Positions 11,456-19,028 of a stretch of DNA of 64,000 nucleotides are shown one piece after another. Position numbers and translations under genes: made by a program. Source of the stretch: Melaminivora sp034675505. GTDB taxonomy: Bacteria; Pseudomonadota; Gammaproteobacteria; Burkholderiales; Burkholderiaceae_C. Positions within the stretch are counted from its first letter, which is position 1; the number at the start of each line of letters is the position of its first letter. The notes below the pieces were generated by a model, which saw nothing but the letters and a program-made list of their open reading frames with translations, did no database searches and was not told the DNA's origin. The DNA lies in assembly GCA_034675505.1 (NCBI GenBank), contig JAUCDD010000032.1, forward strand, positions 1-64,000. The letters are read 5' to 3'.

Positions 11456-11524
11456 AAACCGCCCAAAAACGCCGTGCGCAGCGGCTCCTGGCCCTTGCGG
11501 GACGCGGGGCGGCCGTGGCGCCGC

Positions 11525-11899
11525 TCAGGCGTTGGCTGCGAACTCCGTGTAGGCGGTCTCGTCCATCAGGCCCGACAGTTCCTTCTCGTCGGCCAGCTTG
11601 ACCTTGAAGAACCAGCCGGCGCCCAGCGGGTCGGAGTTGGCCAGCGCCGGGTCGGCGCGCAGGGCTTCGTTGACTTCGACGATCTCGCCCGAGACCGGCA
11701 TGTACACGTCGGCGGCCGCCTTGACCGACTCGACCACGCCGGCCACCTCGCCCTGCTGGAAGCTGGTGCCCACGGCCGGCAGGTCCACGAACACGATGTC
11801 GCCCAGCGCCTCCTGCGCATGGACGGTGATGCCGACGACGACGGCCGACGGCTCGGCGGTGTTGACCCACTCGTGGTCCTTGGAATATTGAATGCTCAT
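11525..11899 (-). CDS. gcvH: Glycine cleavage system H protein
   Basis: 124-residue lipoyl carrier that shuttles the aminomethyl intermediate between GcvP, GcvT and the L-protein. The lipoylated lysine is in VVESVKAAADVYMPVSGE. Length and the N-terminal KDHEWV motif are standard. The start at 11899 lies behind CGGAG. The 101-nt gap to gcvT contains a run of five GGAA tetranucleotides (plus strand). Confidence 0.96.
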   Translation of the reverse strand: MSIQYSKDHEWVNTAEPSAVVVGITVHAQEALGDIVFVDLPAVGTSFQQGEVAGVVESVKAAADVYMPVSGEIVEVNEALRADPALANSDPLGAGWFFKVKLADEKELSGLMDETAYTEFAANA

Positions 11900-11924
11900 G
11901 GCGGGCTCCGGAGGTAAGAAAAAG

Positions 11925-11944
11925 GGAAGGAAGGAAGGAAGGAA
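11925..11944. repeat. Tetranucleotide tract (GGAA)5
   Basis: Five perfect GGAA units between gcvT and gcvH, 26 nt upstream of the gcvH start; on the coding strand it is a TTCC pyrimidine tract. Such tracts can change length by slippage. No effect is shown here. Confidence 0.85.
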
Positions 11945-12000
11945 GAAAAGGGCGCCTCGGCGATGCGCCCGCAGGCACTGTAGCGGTGCGCGCCGGGCGC

Positions 12001-13131
12001 TCAGCCGCGGTGGTAGCGCGGCGCGACGAACGGCGTGGGCGCGACCTGCATGGGCACCGGCTTGCCGCGCACGATGGCAAACAGCTCGGTGCCCGGCTTG
12101 GCATAGTCGGGCTGCACGTAGCCCAGGGCGATGGGCTGGTCCAGCGTCGGGCTGAGCAGGCCGCTGGTGACCTGGCCGACCTGCTGGCCGTCCAGGTTCT
12201 CCAGCACGCTGCCCTCGCGCACGGGGATGCGCTCGCGTGCGACCAGGCCCACGCGCTTGCGCGTGAGCGCGGCAGGATCGTCGATCTGCGCCAGCACCAC
12301 GCCCGCGCCGGGGAAGCCCGCAGCGCGCGCGCCGCCGGTGCGGCGCACCTTCTGGATGGCCCAGTTCAAGGCGGCCTCGGGCGGGGTGGTGGTGGTGTCG
12401 ATGTCGTTGCCGTACAGGCACAGGCCGGCCTCCAGGCGCAGCGAGTTGCGCGCGCCCAGGCCGATGGGGCGGACCTCGGGCTGCGCCAGCAGCTCGCGCG
12501 CCAGCGCCTCGGCCTGCGCGCCGGGCACGGAGATCTCGAAGCCGTCCTCGCCGGTGTAGCCGCTGCGCGTGATGAACAGCGGCACGCCCTGCCAGTCGAA
12601 CTGGCCGCCGCTCATGAACACCAGCTCTAGCACGCCCGGCACCAGCCGCGCCAGCGCGGCGGCGGCCTGCGGGCCCTGCAGCGCCAGCAGGCCCTGGTCC
12701 GGCAGCACGCGCACTTCGCAGCGGCTGCCGATGTGCTGCTGGATGTGGGCGATGTCGCCCACCTTGCAGGCGCCGTTGACGATCAGAAACAGCGTGTCCC
12801 CGCCCTGGTTGAAGAACATCAGGTCGTCGATCACGCCGCCCTGCTCGTTCAGCAGCAGGCCGTAGCGCTGGCGCCCCGGGGCCAGGTCGATCACGTCCAC
12901 GGGCATCAGGCTCTCCAGCGCGGCAGCCGCATCCGGCCCCACCAGCTGCAGCTGGCCCATGTGCGAGACGTCGAACAGCCCGGCGGCGGTGCGCGTGTGC
13001 TGGTGCTCGGCCATCAGGCCGCTGGGGTATTGCACCGGCATGGAGTAGCCGGCAAACGGCACCATGCGCGCGCCCAGTTCCAGGTGCAGGGCGTGCAGGG
13101 GAGTCTTGAGCAGGGAGTCGGGGGTGGACAT
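12001..13131 (-). CDS. gcvT: Aminomethyltransferase, T-protein
   Basis: 376 residues. It transfers the methylene group from aminomethyl-lipoyl-GcvH to tetrahydrofolate and releases ammonia. Typical motifs are LHLELGARMVPFAGYSMPVQ near the N-terminus, FDVSHMGQ, and the folate-binding YTGEDGFEI. An open frame continues upstream to 13275, but that part runs into the riboswitch; the start MSTPDSLLKTPLH at 13131 fits the family length. First gene of the gcv operon, induced by glycine through the riboswitch. Confidence 0.96.
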   Translation of the reverse strand: MSTPDSLLKTPLHALHLELGARMVPFAGYSMPVQYPSGLMAEHQHTRTAAGLFDVSHMGQLQLVGPDAAAALESLMPVDVIDLAPGRQRYGLLLNEQGGVIDDLMFFNQGGDTLFLIVNGACKVGDIAHIQQHIGSRCEVRVLPDQGLLALQGPQAAAALARLVPGVLELVFMSGGQFDWQGVPLFITRSGYTGEDGFEISVPGAQAEALARELLAQPEVRPIGLGARNSLRLEAGLCLYGNDIDTTTTPPEAALNWAIQKVRRTGGARAAGFPGAGVVLAQIDDPAALTRKRVGLVARERIPVREGSVLENLDGQQVGQVTSGLLSPTLDQPIALGYVQPDYAKPGTELFAIVRGKPVPMQVAPTPFVAPRYHRG

Positions 13132-13202
13132 GGACGGGCAGGTTCCAAAGCAAATGGTGGCGCGGCCCCGCCGACTGGCTGGAGCCACGAAATTTGCCCG
13201 GC

Positions 13203-13424
13203 TGTCCGCTTTACCTGAGAGATTCACCCCCGCGCGCGGGGCTTGCTCCTTCGGTGGACCGGATCGTGCGTGCATGCGCGCGTCCGGCCTCTCTCCAGCA
13301 AGGGAAGCGCCCGCATCCCTGCGGGCGTGTCGTCAGTCCTTTTGCCTGAGCGTTCGGCCGCTGCCTGCGCCTTCGGCGGTGCCGCGGGGGGGCCTCGGCT
13401 CTGCCCCTCGCCTGAGAGGGTTTA
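13203..13424 (-). promoter_or_regulatory. Tandem glycine riboswitch
   Basis: Two glycine aptamer-like modules lie in the 5' leader of gcvT. The first (about 13424-13331) holds GCCGAAGGCGCAGGC and CGCTCAGGCAAAAGGACTG. The second (about 13310-13203) holds CTGGAGAGAGGCC, CCACCGAAGGAGCAAGCC and TCTCTCAGGTAAAGCGGACA. These are the conserved GCCGAAGG and CUCAGGCAAAAGGAC elements of the glycine class. Position and target predict activation of the cleavage operon when glycine is plentiful. No T-tract terminator follows module 2, so the read-out may be translational. Confidence 0.93.
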
Positions 13425-13494
13425 GGAAAGGAAAAACAGGGAACCACACACGCGGCGGATTCTATGCCAGCCCCGATGCCCCGGGGGGCCGGCG

Positions 13495-14772
13495 CTATTT
13501 CGCATACACCAGGTCGCGCAAGAACAGCGACAGCTGCGGCACGTAGGTGATGACCATCAGGCAGGCCAGGATGACCAGCACGAAGGGCAGCAGGTGCGCC
13601 ACGATGCGGTCCAGCGAGATGCGCGCCACCGTGCACGCGGCGAACAGGTTCACGCCGAAGGGCGGGGTGATCATGCCCAGGGCCAGGTTGACGACCATGA
13701 TCAGCCCGAAGTGCACCGGGTCGATGCCGAAGTGCTGCGCCACTGGCGCCAGGATGGGCCCCAGCACGATGATGGCGGCGCTGGTCTCGATGAACATGCC
13801 GATCAGAAACAGCGCCGCGTTCACGCCCAAGAGGAACAGCGCGGGCGTTTGCAGCACCTCCTGCAGCCAGCGGCCGATGGCGTCGGGCACGCCGGCGCGG
13901 GTGATCAGGAAGGCGAACAGCCCGGCGTTGGCGATGATGAACATGATCACCGCCGAGGACATGGCGGACTTCTTCAGCACCGCGTACAGGTCGCGCACCC
14001 CGATCTCGCGGTAGATCAGCATGCCCACCACCAGCGCGTAGAACACCGCCACGGCCGAGGCCTCGGTGGGCGTGAACACGCCGCCGTAGATGCCGCCCAG
14101 GATGATCACGGGCATGAGCAGCGCCCAGCCGGCCTGCAGCAGCGCGCGGCCGAAGGGCATGCGGCCGTCGCCGTCGTGCTTGCCCCAGCCCTTGTATTTG
14201 CAATACACCCAGACGAACAGCATCAGCGCGCCGCTGATCAAAAGGCCCGGGCCGAAGCCGGCGATGAACAGCTCGCCAATCGACACCTCGGCGCTGACGC
14301 CGTACAGGATCATGGGAATGGACGGCGGGATGATCACGCCCAGCTCCGCGCTGGTGGCCTGCAGCGCGGCGGCGTAGCTGGTCGGGTAGCCGTGCTTGAT
14401 CAGCGCCGGGATCAGGATGGCGCCGATAGCAAACGTGGTCGCCACCGACGAGCCCGAGACGGCCGCGAAGATCATGCAGGTCAGCACGCAGGTCATGGGC
14501 AGGCCGCCCTGCACGCCGCCCACCAGGCTCTTGGCAAACTCGACCAGGCGGCGCGAGATGCCGCCCGTCTCCATCAGGTTGCCCGCCAGGATGAAGAACG
14601 GAATGGCGGCCAGCGGGAACTTGTTGATCGCGCCGAACATTTCCTTCACGGCGATCAGCATGTTGGCGTTGGCCACCTGGATGCCCAGGATGGACGCAAG
14701 GCCGATGGACACGGCCACCGAGATGCTTAAAGCGAAGCACAGCGCCATGGTGGAGATCATGACGATGCTCAT
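13495..14772 (-). CDS. dctM: TRAP transporter large permease, DctM
   Basis: 425-residue inner-membrane subunit with about 12 helices, the ion-coupled translocation part of a TRAP transporter. It begins MSIVMISTMALCFALSISVA. Characteristic segments are FFILAGNLMETGGISRR, VSGSSVATTFAIG, GAEVG-like ELGVIIPPSIPMILYG, and ITPPFGVNLF near the end. It overlaps dctQ by 4 nt (ATGA) and is probably coupled to it. It takes up a carboxylate or similar anion delivered by the DctP protein; the substrate is unknown. Confidence 0.93.
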   Translation of the reverse strand: MSIVMISTMALCFALSISVAVSIGLASILGIQVANANMLIAVKEMFGAINKFPLAAIPFFILAGNLMETGGISRRLVEFAKSLVGGVQGGLPMTCVLTCMIFAAVSGSSVATTFAIGAILIPALIKHGYPTSYAAALQATSAELGVIIPPSIPMILYGVSAEVSIGELFIAGFGPGLLISGALMLFVWVYCKYKGWGKHDGDGRMPFGRALLQAGWALLMPVIILGGIYGGVFTPTEASAVAVFYALVVGMLIYREIGVRDLYAVLKKSAMSSAVIMFIIANAGLFAFLITRAGVPDAIGRWLQEVLQTPALFLLGVNAALFLIGMFIETSAAIIVLGPILAPVAQHFGIDPVHFGLIMVVNLALGMITPPFGVNLFAACTVARISLDRIVAHLLPFVLVILACLMVITYVPQLSLFLRDLVYAK

Positions 14773-15269
14773 TGCGCAGTCTCCAGCTCTTGGCGGCGCG
14801 GGTCCAGCAGGTTGCCGACGATGCCCGGGATGCTCAAAAGGCCGCCCACCGGCACGGCCAGGTAGGCCCAGAACATGGACAGCGACTCCAGCCCCGCCAT
14901 GGTCTGCACGCCGCCGCGACGCGCGTAGTCAAAGCCCCACCAGATCAGCACCGCGCACAGGGCGAGCGCGGCCAGGCACACCACCCAGTCCAGCACGCGG
15001 CGCAGCGGCGGCGGGCTCCAGCGGTACAGCACGTCCACGCTGACCATGGCGCCCTGGCGAAACGCCATGGGGATGGCCAGGAACACCATCCAGATCAGGC
15101 TGAAGCGGATCAGCACCTCGGTCCACTCGGCCGGCTCCTCGAACACGAAGCGCATCAATATCTGGAACATGCCCAGGCTGGCCGCCACGGCCAGCATGGC
15201 GCAGGCCAGCGCCATGGAGGCGCCGGTGCTCCAGCGCTCCAGGCCAAGGAAAAGGGGTTTCATGCGCAT
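14769..15269 (-). CDS. dctQ: TRAP transporter small permease, DctQ
   Basis: 166 residues with four predicted membrane helices, the small subunit partnering DctM. The segment EEPAEWTEVLIRFSLIWMVF is the conserved DctQ signature. Two close Met codons (15269, 15263) can serve as start; a longer open frame to 15323 would run into the upstream terminator hairpin and is rejected. It lies between the dctP terminator and dctM. Confidence 0.9.
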   Translation of the reverse strand: MRMKPLFLGLERWSTGASMALACAMLAVAASLGMFQILMRFVFEEPAEWTEVLIRFSLIWMVFLAIPMAFRQGAMVSVDVLYRWSPPPLRRVLDWVVCLAALALCAVLIWWGFDYARRGGVQTMAGLESLSMFWAYLAVPVGGLLSIPGIVGNLLDPRRQELETAQ

Positions 15270-15298
15270 GGCGGGCAGGCTTTCTTGTCTTGGAACGA

Positions 15299-15328
15299 AA
15301 AACGCCCGTGGCGCATGATCCACGGGCG
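15299..15328 (-). terminator. Intrinsic terminator between dctP and dctQ
   Basis: Perfect 9-bp stem CGCCCGTGG/CCACGGGCG (15303-15311 with 15320-15328), followed on the minus strand by GTTTTTCG. It sits after the dctP stop and before dctQ, so it should lower but not abolish transcription of dctQM relative to the binding protein. A partial copy of the interspersed repeat (15325-15357) merges into it. Confidence 0.83.
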
Positions 15329-15357
15329 CTGGCAGCTATGAAGAGCGTAGCGCTGCT
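15325..15357 (-). repeat. Interspersed repeat, partial copy G
   Basis: On the minus strand GCTACGCTCTTCATAGCTGC then CAGCGCCCG matches the first half of the repeat family (compare copy E: GCTATCGCTTCAATAGCTGC, CAGCGCTTG). The second half is replaced by the terminator hairpin. Confidence 0.5.
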
Positions 15358-15361
15358 GCGC

Positions 15362-16333
15362 TCACTTGTAGTTGCGGATCTTGTCCAGGTTGGCCTTGCC
15401 GAAGTCCTTTTCGAACTGCGCGTTCACGTTGCTGAGCGCGGCGACGAACTTGGCCTTGTCCAGGTCGTCGATCACGGTCATGCCCTTGGCGCGCAGGTCG
15501 GCCACGCCCTTGGCGTCGTCCTCGTCCACGCGGGCGCGGTTGGCCTTGGTGCCTTCCTTGGCGGCGTCGAGGAAGGCCTGCTTGTCCTGGGCCGAGAGCT
15601 TGTCGAACGTGGCCTTGTTCATCACGAAGATGCAGGGCGAATAGACGTGGCCGGTCAGCGACAGGTGCTTTTGCACCTGGTCGAACTTGGCCGAGATGAT
15701 CACGGGCAGGGGGTTTTCCTGGCCGTCCACCGTGCCCTGCTGCAGGGCGGTGAACACTTCGGGGAAGGCCATGGGCGTGGTGATGATGCCGAAGCCCTTG
15801 TACGCGGCGATGTGCACCGGGTTCTCCATGGTGCGCATCTTCAGGCCCTTCAGGTCCTCGGGCGTGCGCACGTCGCGCTTGCTGTTGGTCATGTGGCGGA
15901 AGCCGTTTTCCGCCCAGGCCAGCGCCTTGAAGCCCTTGGCGTCGAACTTGCCCAGCAGGTCCTGGCCAATGGGGCCGTCCAGCACCGCGCGGGCGTGCGC
16001 CTTGTCGCGGAACAGGAAGGGCACGTCCAGGATCTTGGTCTCGGGCACGAAGTTGGGCACCGGGCCGGTGGAGCTGAAGGCGAGCTCCTGCGTGCCCAGC
16101 TGCACCGCCTCGATGGATTCGCGCTCGCCGCCCAGGGCGCCGTTGTAGAAGGTCTGCACCTTGTAGCGGCCGCCCGTGCGCTTTTCCACTTCCTTGGCGA
16201 AGGTGTCGATGGCCACGCCCTGGTGCGAGTTCTGCGCCGTGGAGATGCTGATGCGCATGGTGGTCTGCGCCAGGGCGCTGCCGGCAATGCCGAGCGCAAG
16301 GGCCAGGCCCAGGGCCAGTCGGGTGGGTCGCAT
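15362..16333 (-). CDS. dctP: TRAP transporter substrate-binding protein, DctP family
   Basis: 323-residue periplasmic binding protein with signal peptide MRPTRLALGLALALGIAGSA and cleavage before QTTMRIS. Family features are the FNFVPETKILDVPFLF-type stretch (here PNFVPETKILDVPFLFRD), the conserved Arg in LKGLKMRTMENPVH that contacts the ligand carboxylate, and GTVDGQENP. The start at 16333 has GGAGAC upstream. First gene of dctP-dctQ-dctM, with a terminator just after it. It is divergent from an Lrp-type regulator, which may control it. The ligand is probably a carboxylate but is not identified. Confidence 0.93.
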   Translation of the reverse strand: MRPTRLALGLALALGIAGSALAQTTMRISISTAQNSHQGVAIDTFAKEVEKRTGGRYKVQTFYNGALGGERESIEAVQLGTQELAFSSTGPVPNFVPETKILDVPFLFRDKAHARAVLDGPIGQDLLGKFDAKGFKALAWAENGFRHMTNSKRDVRTPEDLKGLKMRTMENPVHIAAYKGFGIITTPMAFPEVFTALQQGTVDGQENPLPVIISAKFDQVQKHLSLTGHVYSPCIFVMNKATFDKLSAQDKQAFLDAAKEGTKANRARVDEDDAKGVADLRAKGMTVIDDLDKAKFVAALSNVNAQFEKDFGKANLDKIRNYK

Positions 16334-16650
16334 GGGTGATGTCTCCTGAATGCTGTACGGGTGAACCAAAAAATTATGGCGGTGCAGCATCCGGAGGCCA
16401 TCGGGGTTTGTGCCGGTTTGGGCCAGCGCGGGTGACGCCAGGGTGACAGCCTCGGCAAGGCCTTTGCCAAGCCCCCGCCCGGCGGTAACCGGGCGGGGCT
16501 GTGGTCAATGTCGTGCGCCCCGGTAAGAGCGCCTTGATGGGGAAGAAGTATGCGCGCGGGTCCGTGGATGGATTTGCTGGAATTCCAAGGTTTTGGCGCT
16601 TTATCAGAAAATTTTTCTGCAAATTTGCCATTTCGTGAATAATCATCGGA
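16334..16650. promoter_or_regulatory. Divergent promoter region dctP / Lrp-type gene
   Basis: 317 bp with no gene. The right third (about 16590-16650) is AT-rich and holds a perfect palindrome described separately. Near the middle a GC hairpin (16471-16483 with 16490-16501) without a T-tract is visible. Both genes must be transcribed from here. Confidence 0.6.
16605..16619. promoter_or_regulatory. Lrp-consensus palindrome
   Basis: CAGAAAATTTTTCTG is a perfect 7-1-7 palindrome and satisfies every position of the E. coli Lrp consensus YAGHAWATTWTDCTR. It ends 31 nt before the start of an Lrp/AsnC-type gene, so autoregulation is the simplest reading. Confidence 0.7.
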
Positions 16651-17124
16651 ATGGACCGCCTAGACAGAAAAATCCTCTCCGTCTTGCAGCGCGACGCGCG
16701 CGCCAGCCTGCAGGAGATCGGCGCCGCCGTGGGCCTGTCACCCTCGCCCTGCTGGGGCCGCATCAAGAAGATGGAGGAAGCCGGCGTCATCCAGGGCTAC
16801 ACCGTCCGGCTGGACCCGCTGGCCCTGGGCCTGGGCGACACGGTACTGGTCATGGTGACGCTGGACAGCCACTCGGACAACACGCTGGAGAAATTCGGCG
16901 AGGTGCTGGCCAGCATCCCCGAGGTGGTGGAGGCGCACCTGGTCTCGGGCGACTACGACTACCTGCTGCGCGTGGTGGTGAAGGACACGCGCGATTACGA
17001 GCGCCTCTTGCGCGAGAAGCTCTACAAGATCAAGGGCATACGCCACAGCCGCTCGAGCTTCGTGCTGCGGACGTTGAAAAGGCCGACCTGCCCCTCGGTG
17101 CCTGAGGGTCAGATCGGCCTGTAG
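16651..17124 (+). CDS. Lrp/AsnC-family transcriptional regulator
   Basis: 157 residues. The N-terminal helix-turn-helix (MDRLDRKILSVLQRDARASL, then EIGAAVGLSPSPCWGRIKKM) is followed by the RAM/ligand-binding fold (VSGDYDYLLRVVVKD). These are small amino-acid-responsive regulators that assemble into octamers or larger. A perfect Lrp-type palindrome lies just upstream, and the gene is divergent from the TRAP operon. The last residues (PEGQIGL and the stop) are encoded by the tail of an interspersed repeat, so the natural C-terminus may have been altered. Confidence 0.92.
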   Translation: MDRLDRKILSVLQRDARASLQEIGAAVGLSPSPCWGRIKKMEEAGVIQGYTVRLDPLALGLGDTVLVMVTLDSHSDNTLEKFGEVLASIPEVVEAHLVSGDYDYLLRVVVKDTRDYERLLREKLYKIKGIRHSRSSFVLRTLKRPTCPSVPEGQIGL

Positions 17125-17166
17125 CGCCCGCCAGTCAAGCGCTGGCAGCTATTGAAGCGATAGCGA
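17101..17166 (-). repeat. Interspersed repeat copy E
   Basis: On the minus strand: GCTATCGCTTCAATAGCTGC, CAGCGCTTGACTGGCGGGCG, CTACAGGCCGATCTGACCCT. It supplies the last codons and the stop of the Lrp-type gene and fills the gap to the convergent ABC ATPase gene. Confidence 0.6.
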
Positions 17167-17170
17167 CTCG

Positions 17171-17965
17171 TCAGCCCAGCAGCAGCGCGTCGTCCGACAG
17201 TTTCTCGCCGCGCACGCGCTCGAACATCTGCAGCAGGTCGGGCACGTCCATGCGCGCGCGCTCTTCGCCCGAGACGTCCAGCACCACCTGGCCCTGGTGC
17301 AGCATGACGGTGCGCTGGCCCACGTCCAGGGCCTGGCGCATGCTGTGCGTGACCATCATGGTGGTCAGCTTGTTTTCGGCCACGATGCGGCTGGTGAGCT
17401 GCAGCACGAAGTCGGCGGTGCGCGGGTCCAGCGCCGCGGTGTGCTCGTCCAGCAGCAGGATGCGGGACGGCTGCAGCGCCGCCATCAAGAGGCTCACGGC
17501 CTGGCGCTGGCCGCCAGAGAGCAGGCCGATGCGGTCGGTGAGGCGGTTTTCCAGGCCCAGGCCCAGGGTGGCCAGGCGCTCGCGGTACATGGCGCGCTCG
17601 GCAGCCTTGACGGCGCCGCGCAGCCCGCGGCGCGTGCCGCGCTGCTGGGCCAGGGCCATGTTTTCCTCGATGGTCAGGTCTTCGCAGGTGCCGGCCATGG
17701 GGTCCTGGAACACGCGGGCGACGCGCTGGGCGCACGACCACACGGGCTGGCGCGTCACGTCCAGGCCGTCGATGGCGATGCGCCCGGAATCGACCCCCAG
17801 GTCTCCCGAGATGGCGTTCAGGAAGGTGGACTTGCCCGCGCCGTTGGAGCCGATGACGGTGACGAACTGCCCGGCCGGGATGTCCAGCGACATGCCGCGC
17901 AGGGCGCGCGTCTCGATGGGCGTGCCGGGGTTGAAGGTGATGTGCAGGTCTTGTGCGCTCAACAT
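17171..17965 (-). CDS. ABC transporter ATP-binding protein (TrpXYZ-like)
   Basis: 264-residue ATPase. Walker A is GSNGAGKST, the signature is LLSGGQRQAV, and Walker B is ILLLDEHTAALDP, followed by the switch His in MMVTHSM. It resembles COG1101 ATPases, which accompany a COG4120 permease and a COG2984 binding protein, as seen here. The set is thought to import amino acids or related small molecules. It follows the permease gene by 16 nt. Confidence 0.9.
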   Translation of the reverse strand: MLSAQDLHITFNPGTPIETRALRGMSLDIPAGQFVTVIGSNGAGKSTFLNAISGDLGVDSGRIAIDGLDVTRQPVWSCAQRVARVFQDPMAGTCEDLTIEENMALAQQRGTRRGLRGAVKAAERAMYRERLATLGLGLENRLTDRIGLLSGGQRQAVSLLMAALQPSRILLLDEHTAALDPRTADFVLQLTSRIVAENKLTTMMVTHSMRQALDVGQRTVMLHQGQVVLDVSGEERARMDVPDLLQMFERVRGEKLSDDALLLG

Positions 17966-17981
17966 GGTCGTCTCCTCCGGT

Positions 17982-18890
17982 TCACAGGCTCTTGGGCGCG
18001 TCGGGCAGGCGCTTGCTGCGCAGGCGGCGCTTGAGCTGCGGGATGACCAGCGCGACCGTCACCAGCACGGCGGTGACCAGGTTCAAATCCTGCGCCTTCA
18101 GCCCGATGAAGTCGCTGTTGAGCGCAGCTGCGATGAAGAAGCGGTAGACGATGGCGCCGATGATGACGGCCAGCGTGGCGAGGACGATGCGCCGCGACGG
18201 CAGGATGCTCTCGCCGACGATCACCGCGGCCAGGCCGATGACGATGGTGCCTATGCCCATGGAGATGTCCGAGCCGCCCTGCGTTTGCGCAAACAGCGCG
18301 CCGGCCAGGCCCACCAGCGCGTTGGACACCGCCATGCCCAGCAGCACCATGGCGCCGGTGTTGATGCCCTGTGCGCGCGCCATGCGGGCGTTGGAGCCGG
18401 TGGCGCGGATGGCCAGGCCGCGCTCGGTGGCGAAGAACCAGTCCATGGCAAGCTTGGCGGCGATGACGATCACCACCAGCAGCAGCGGGCGCCACCAGAA
18501 GTCCTCCAGCCCCTCGGGCTGCAGCAGCGTGAACACCGTGGCGTCGTTGATCAGCGGCACGTTGGGCCCGCCCATGATGCGCAGGTTGACCGAGTACAGC
18601 GCGATCATCATCAGGATGGAGGCCAGCAGGTCCATGATCTTCAGGCGCACGTTCAGCCAGCCGGTGACGAGGCCCGCCACCGCCCCGGCGGCCGTGGCGA
18701 CCAGCGTGGCGATAAAGGGGTTGGTGCCCGTGGAGATCAGGATGGCGCAGACCGCGCCGCCCAGCGGGAAGCTGCCGTCCACGGTGAGGTCGGGAAAGCG
18801 CAGCAGGCGAAACGAGATGAACACGCCGAGGGCGACCAGGCTGAAGATCAGCCCGATCTCGATGGCGCCGAGCAGGGAAAACAGGGACAT
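17982..18890 (-). CDS. ABC transporter permease (TrpXYZ-like)
   Basis: 302 residues with about eight or nine hydrophobic helices, related to the LivH/branched-chain permease fold. The start MSLFSLLGAIEIGLIFSLVA and the segment FRLLRFPDLTVDGSFPLGGA are typical of the COG4120 permease group. It sits between its binding-protein gene, from which an intrinsic terminator separates it, and its ATPase gene, and probably forms the inner-membrane channel. Confidence 0.9.
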   Translation of the reverse strand: MSLFSLLGAIEIGLIFSLVALGVFISFRLLRFPDLTVDGSFPLGGAVCAILISTGTNPFIATLVATAAGAVAGLVTGWLNVRLKIMDLLASILMMIALYSVNLRIMGGPNVPLINDATVFTLLQPEGLEDFWWRPLLLVVIVIAAKLAMDWFFATERGLAIRATGSNARMARAQGINTGAMVLLGMAVSNALVGLAGALFAQTQGGSDISMGIGTIVIGLAAVIVGESILPSRRIVLATLAVIIGAIVYRFFIAAALNSDFIGLKAQDLNLVTAVLVTVALVIPQLKRRLRSKRLPDAPKSL

Positions 18891-18911
18891 GGCAGCAGAC
18901 GCTCAAGAATG

Positions 18912-18936
18912 AAAAAGCAGGAGCCGAGGCTCCTGC
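18912..18936 (-). terminator. Intrinsic terminator between binding protein and permease genes
   Basis: 9-bp perfect stem GCAGGAGCC/GGCTCCTGC (18917-18925 with 18928-18936), followed by TTTTTC on the minus strand. It lies 45 nt after the intended binding-protein stop (18982) and 20 nt before the permease start. Confidence 0.83.
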
Positions 18937-19028
18937 AGCACAGTACCGGCGGCGGCATCGGCAGCCACCGGCGCTGCCGGTTTACTGCACCACCTGCGCG
19001 GCGGACTTCACCAGCGCCTCGGGCAGCT

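Noticed and set aside
16471..16501. GC hairpin in the dctP/Lrp gap as a terminator
   Set aside because: Good stem but no T-tract in either direction and no gene ends nearby.
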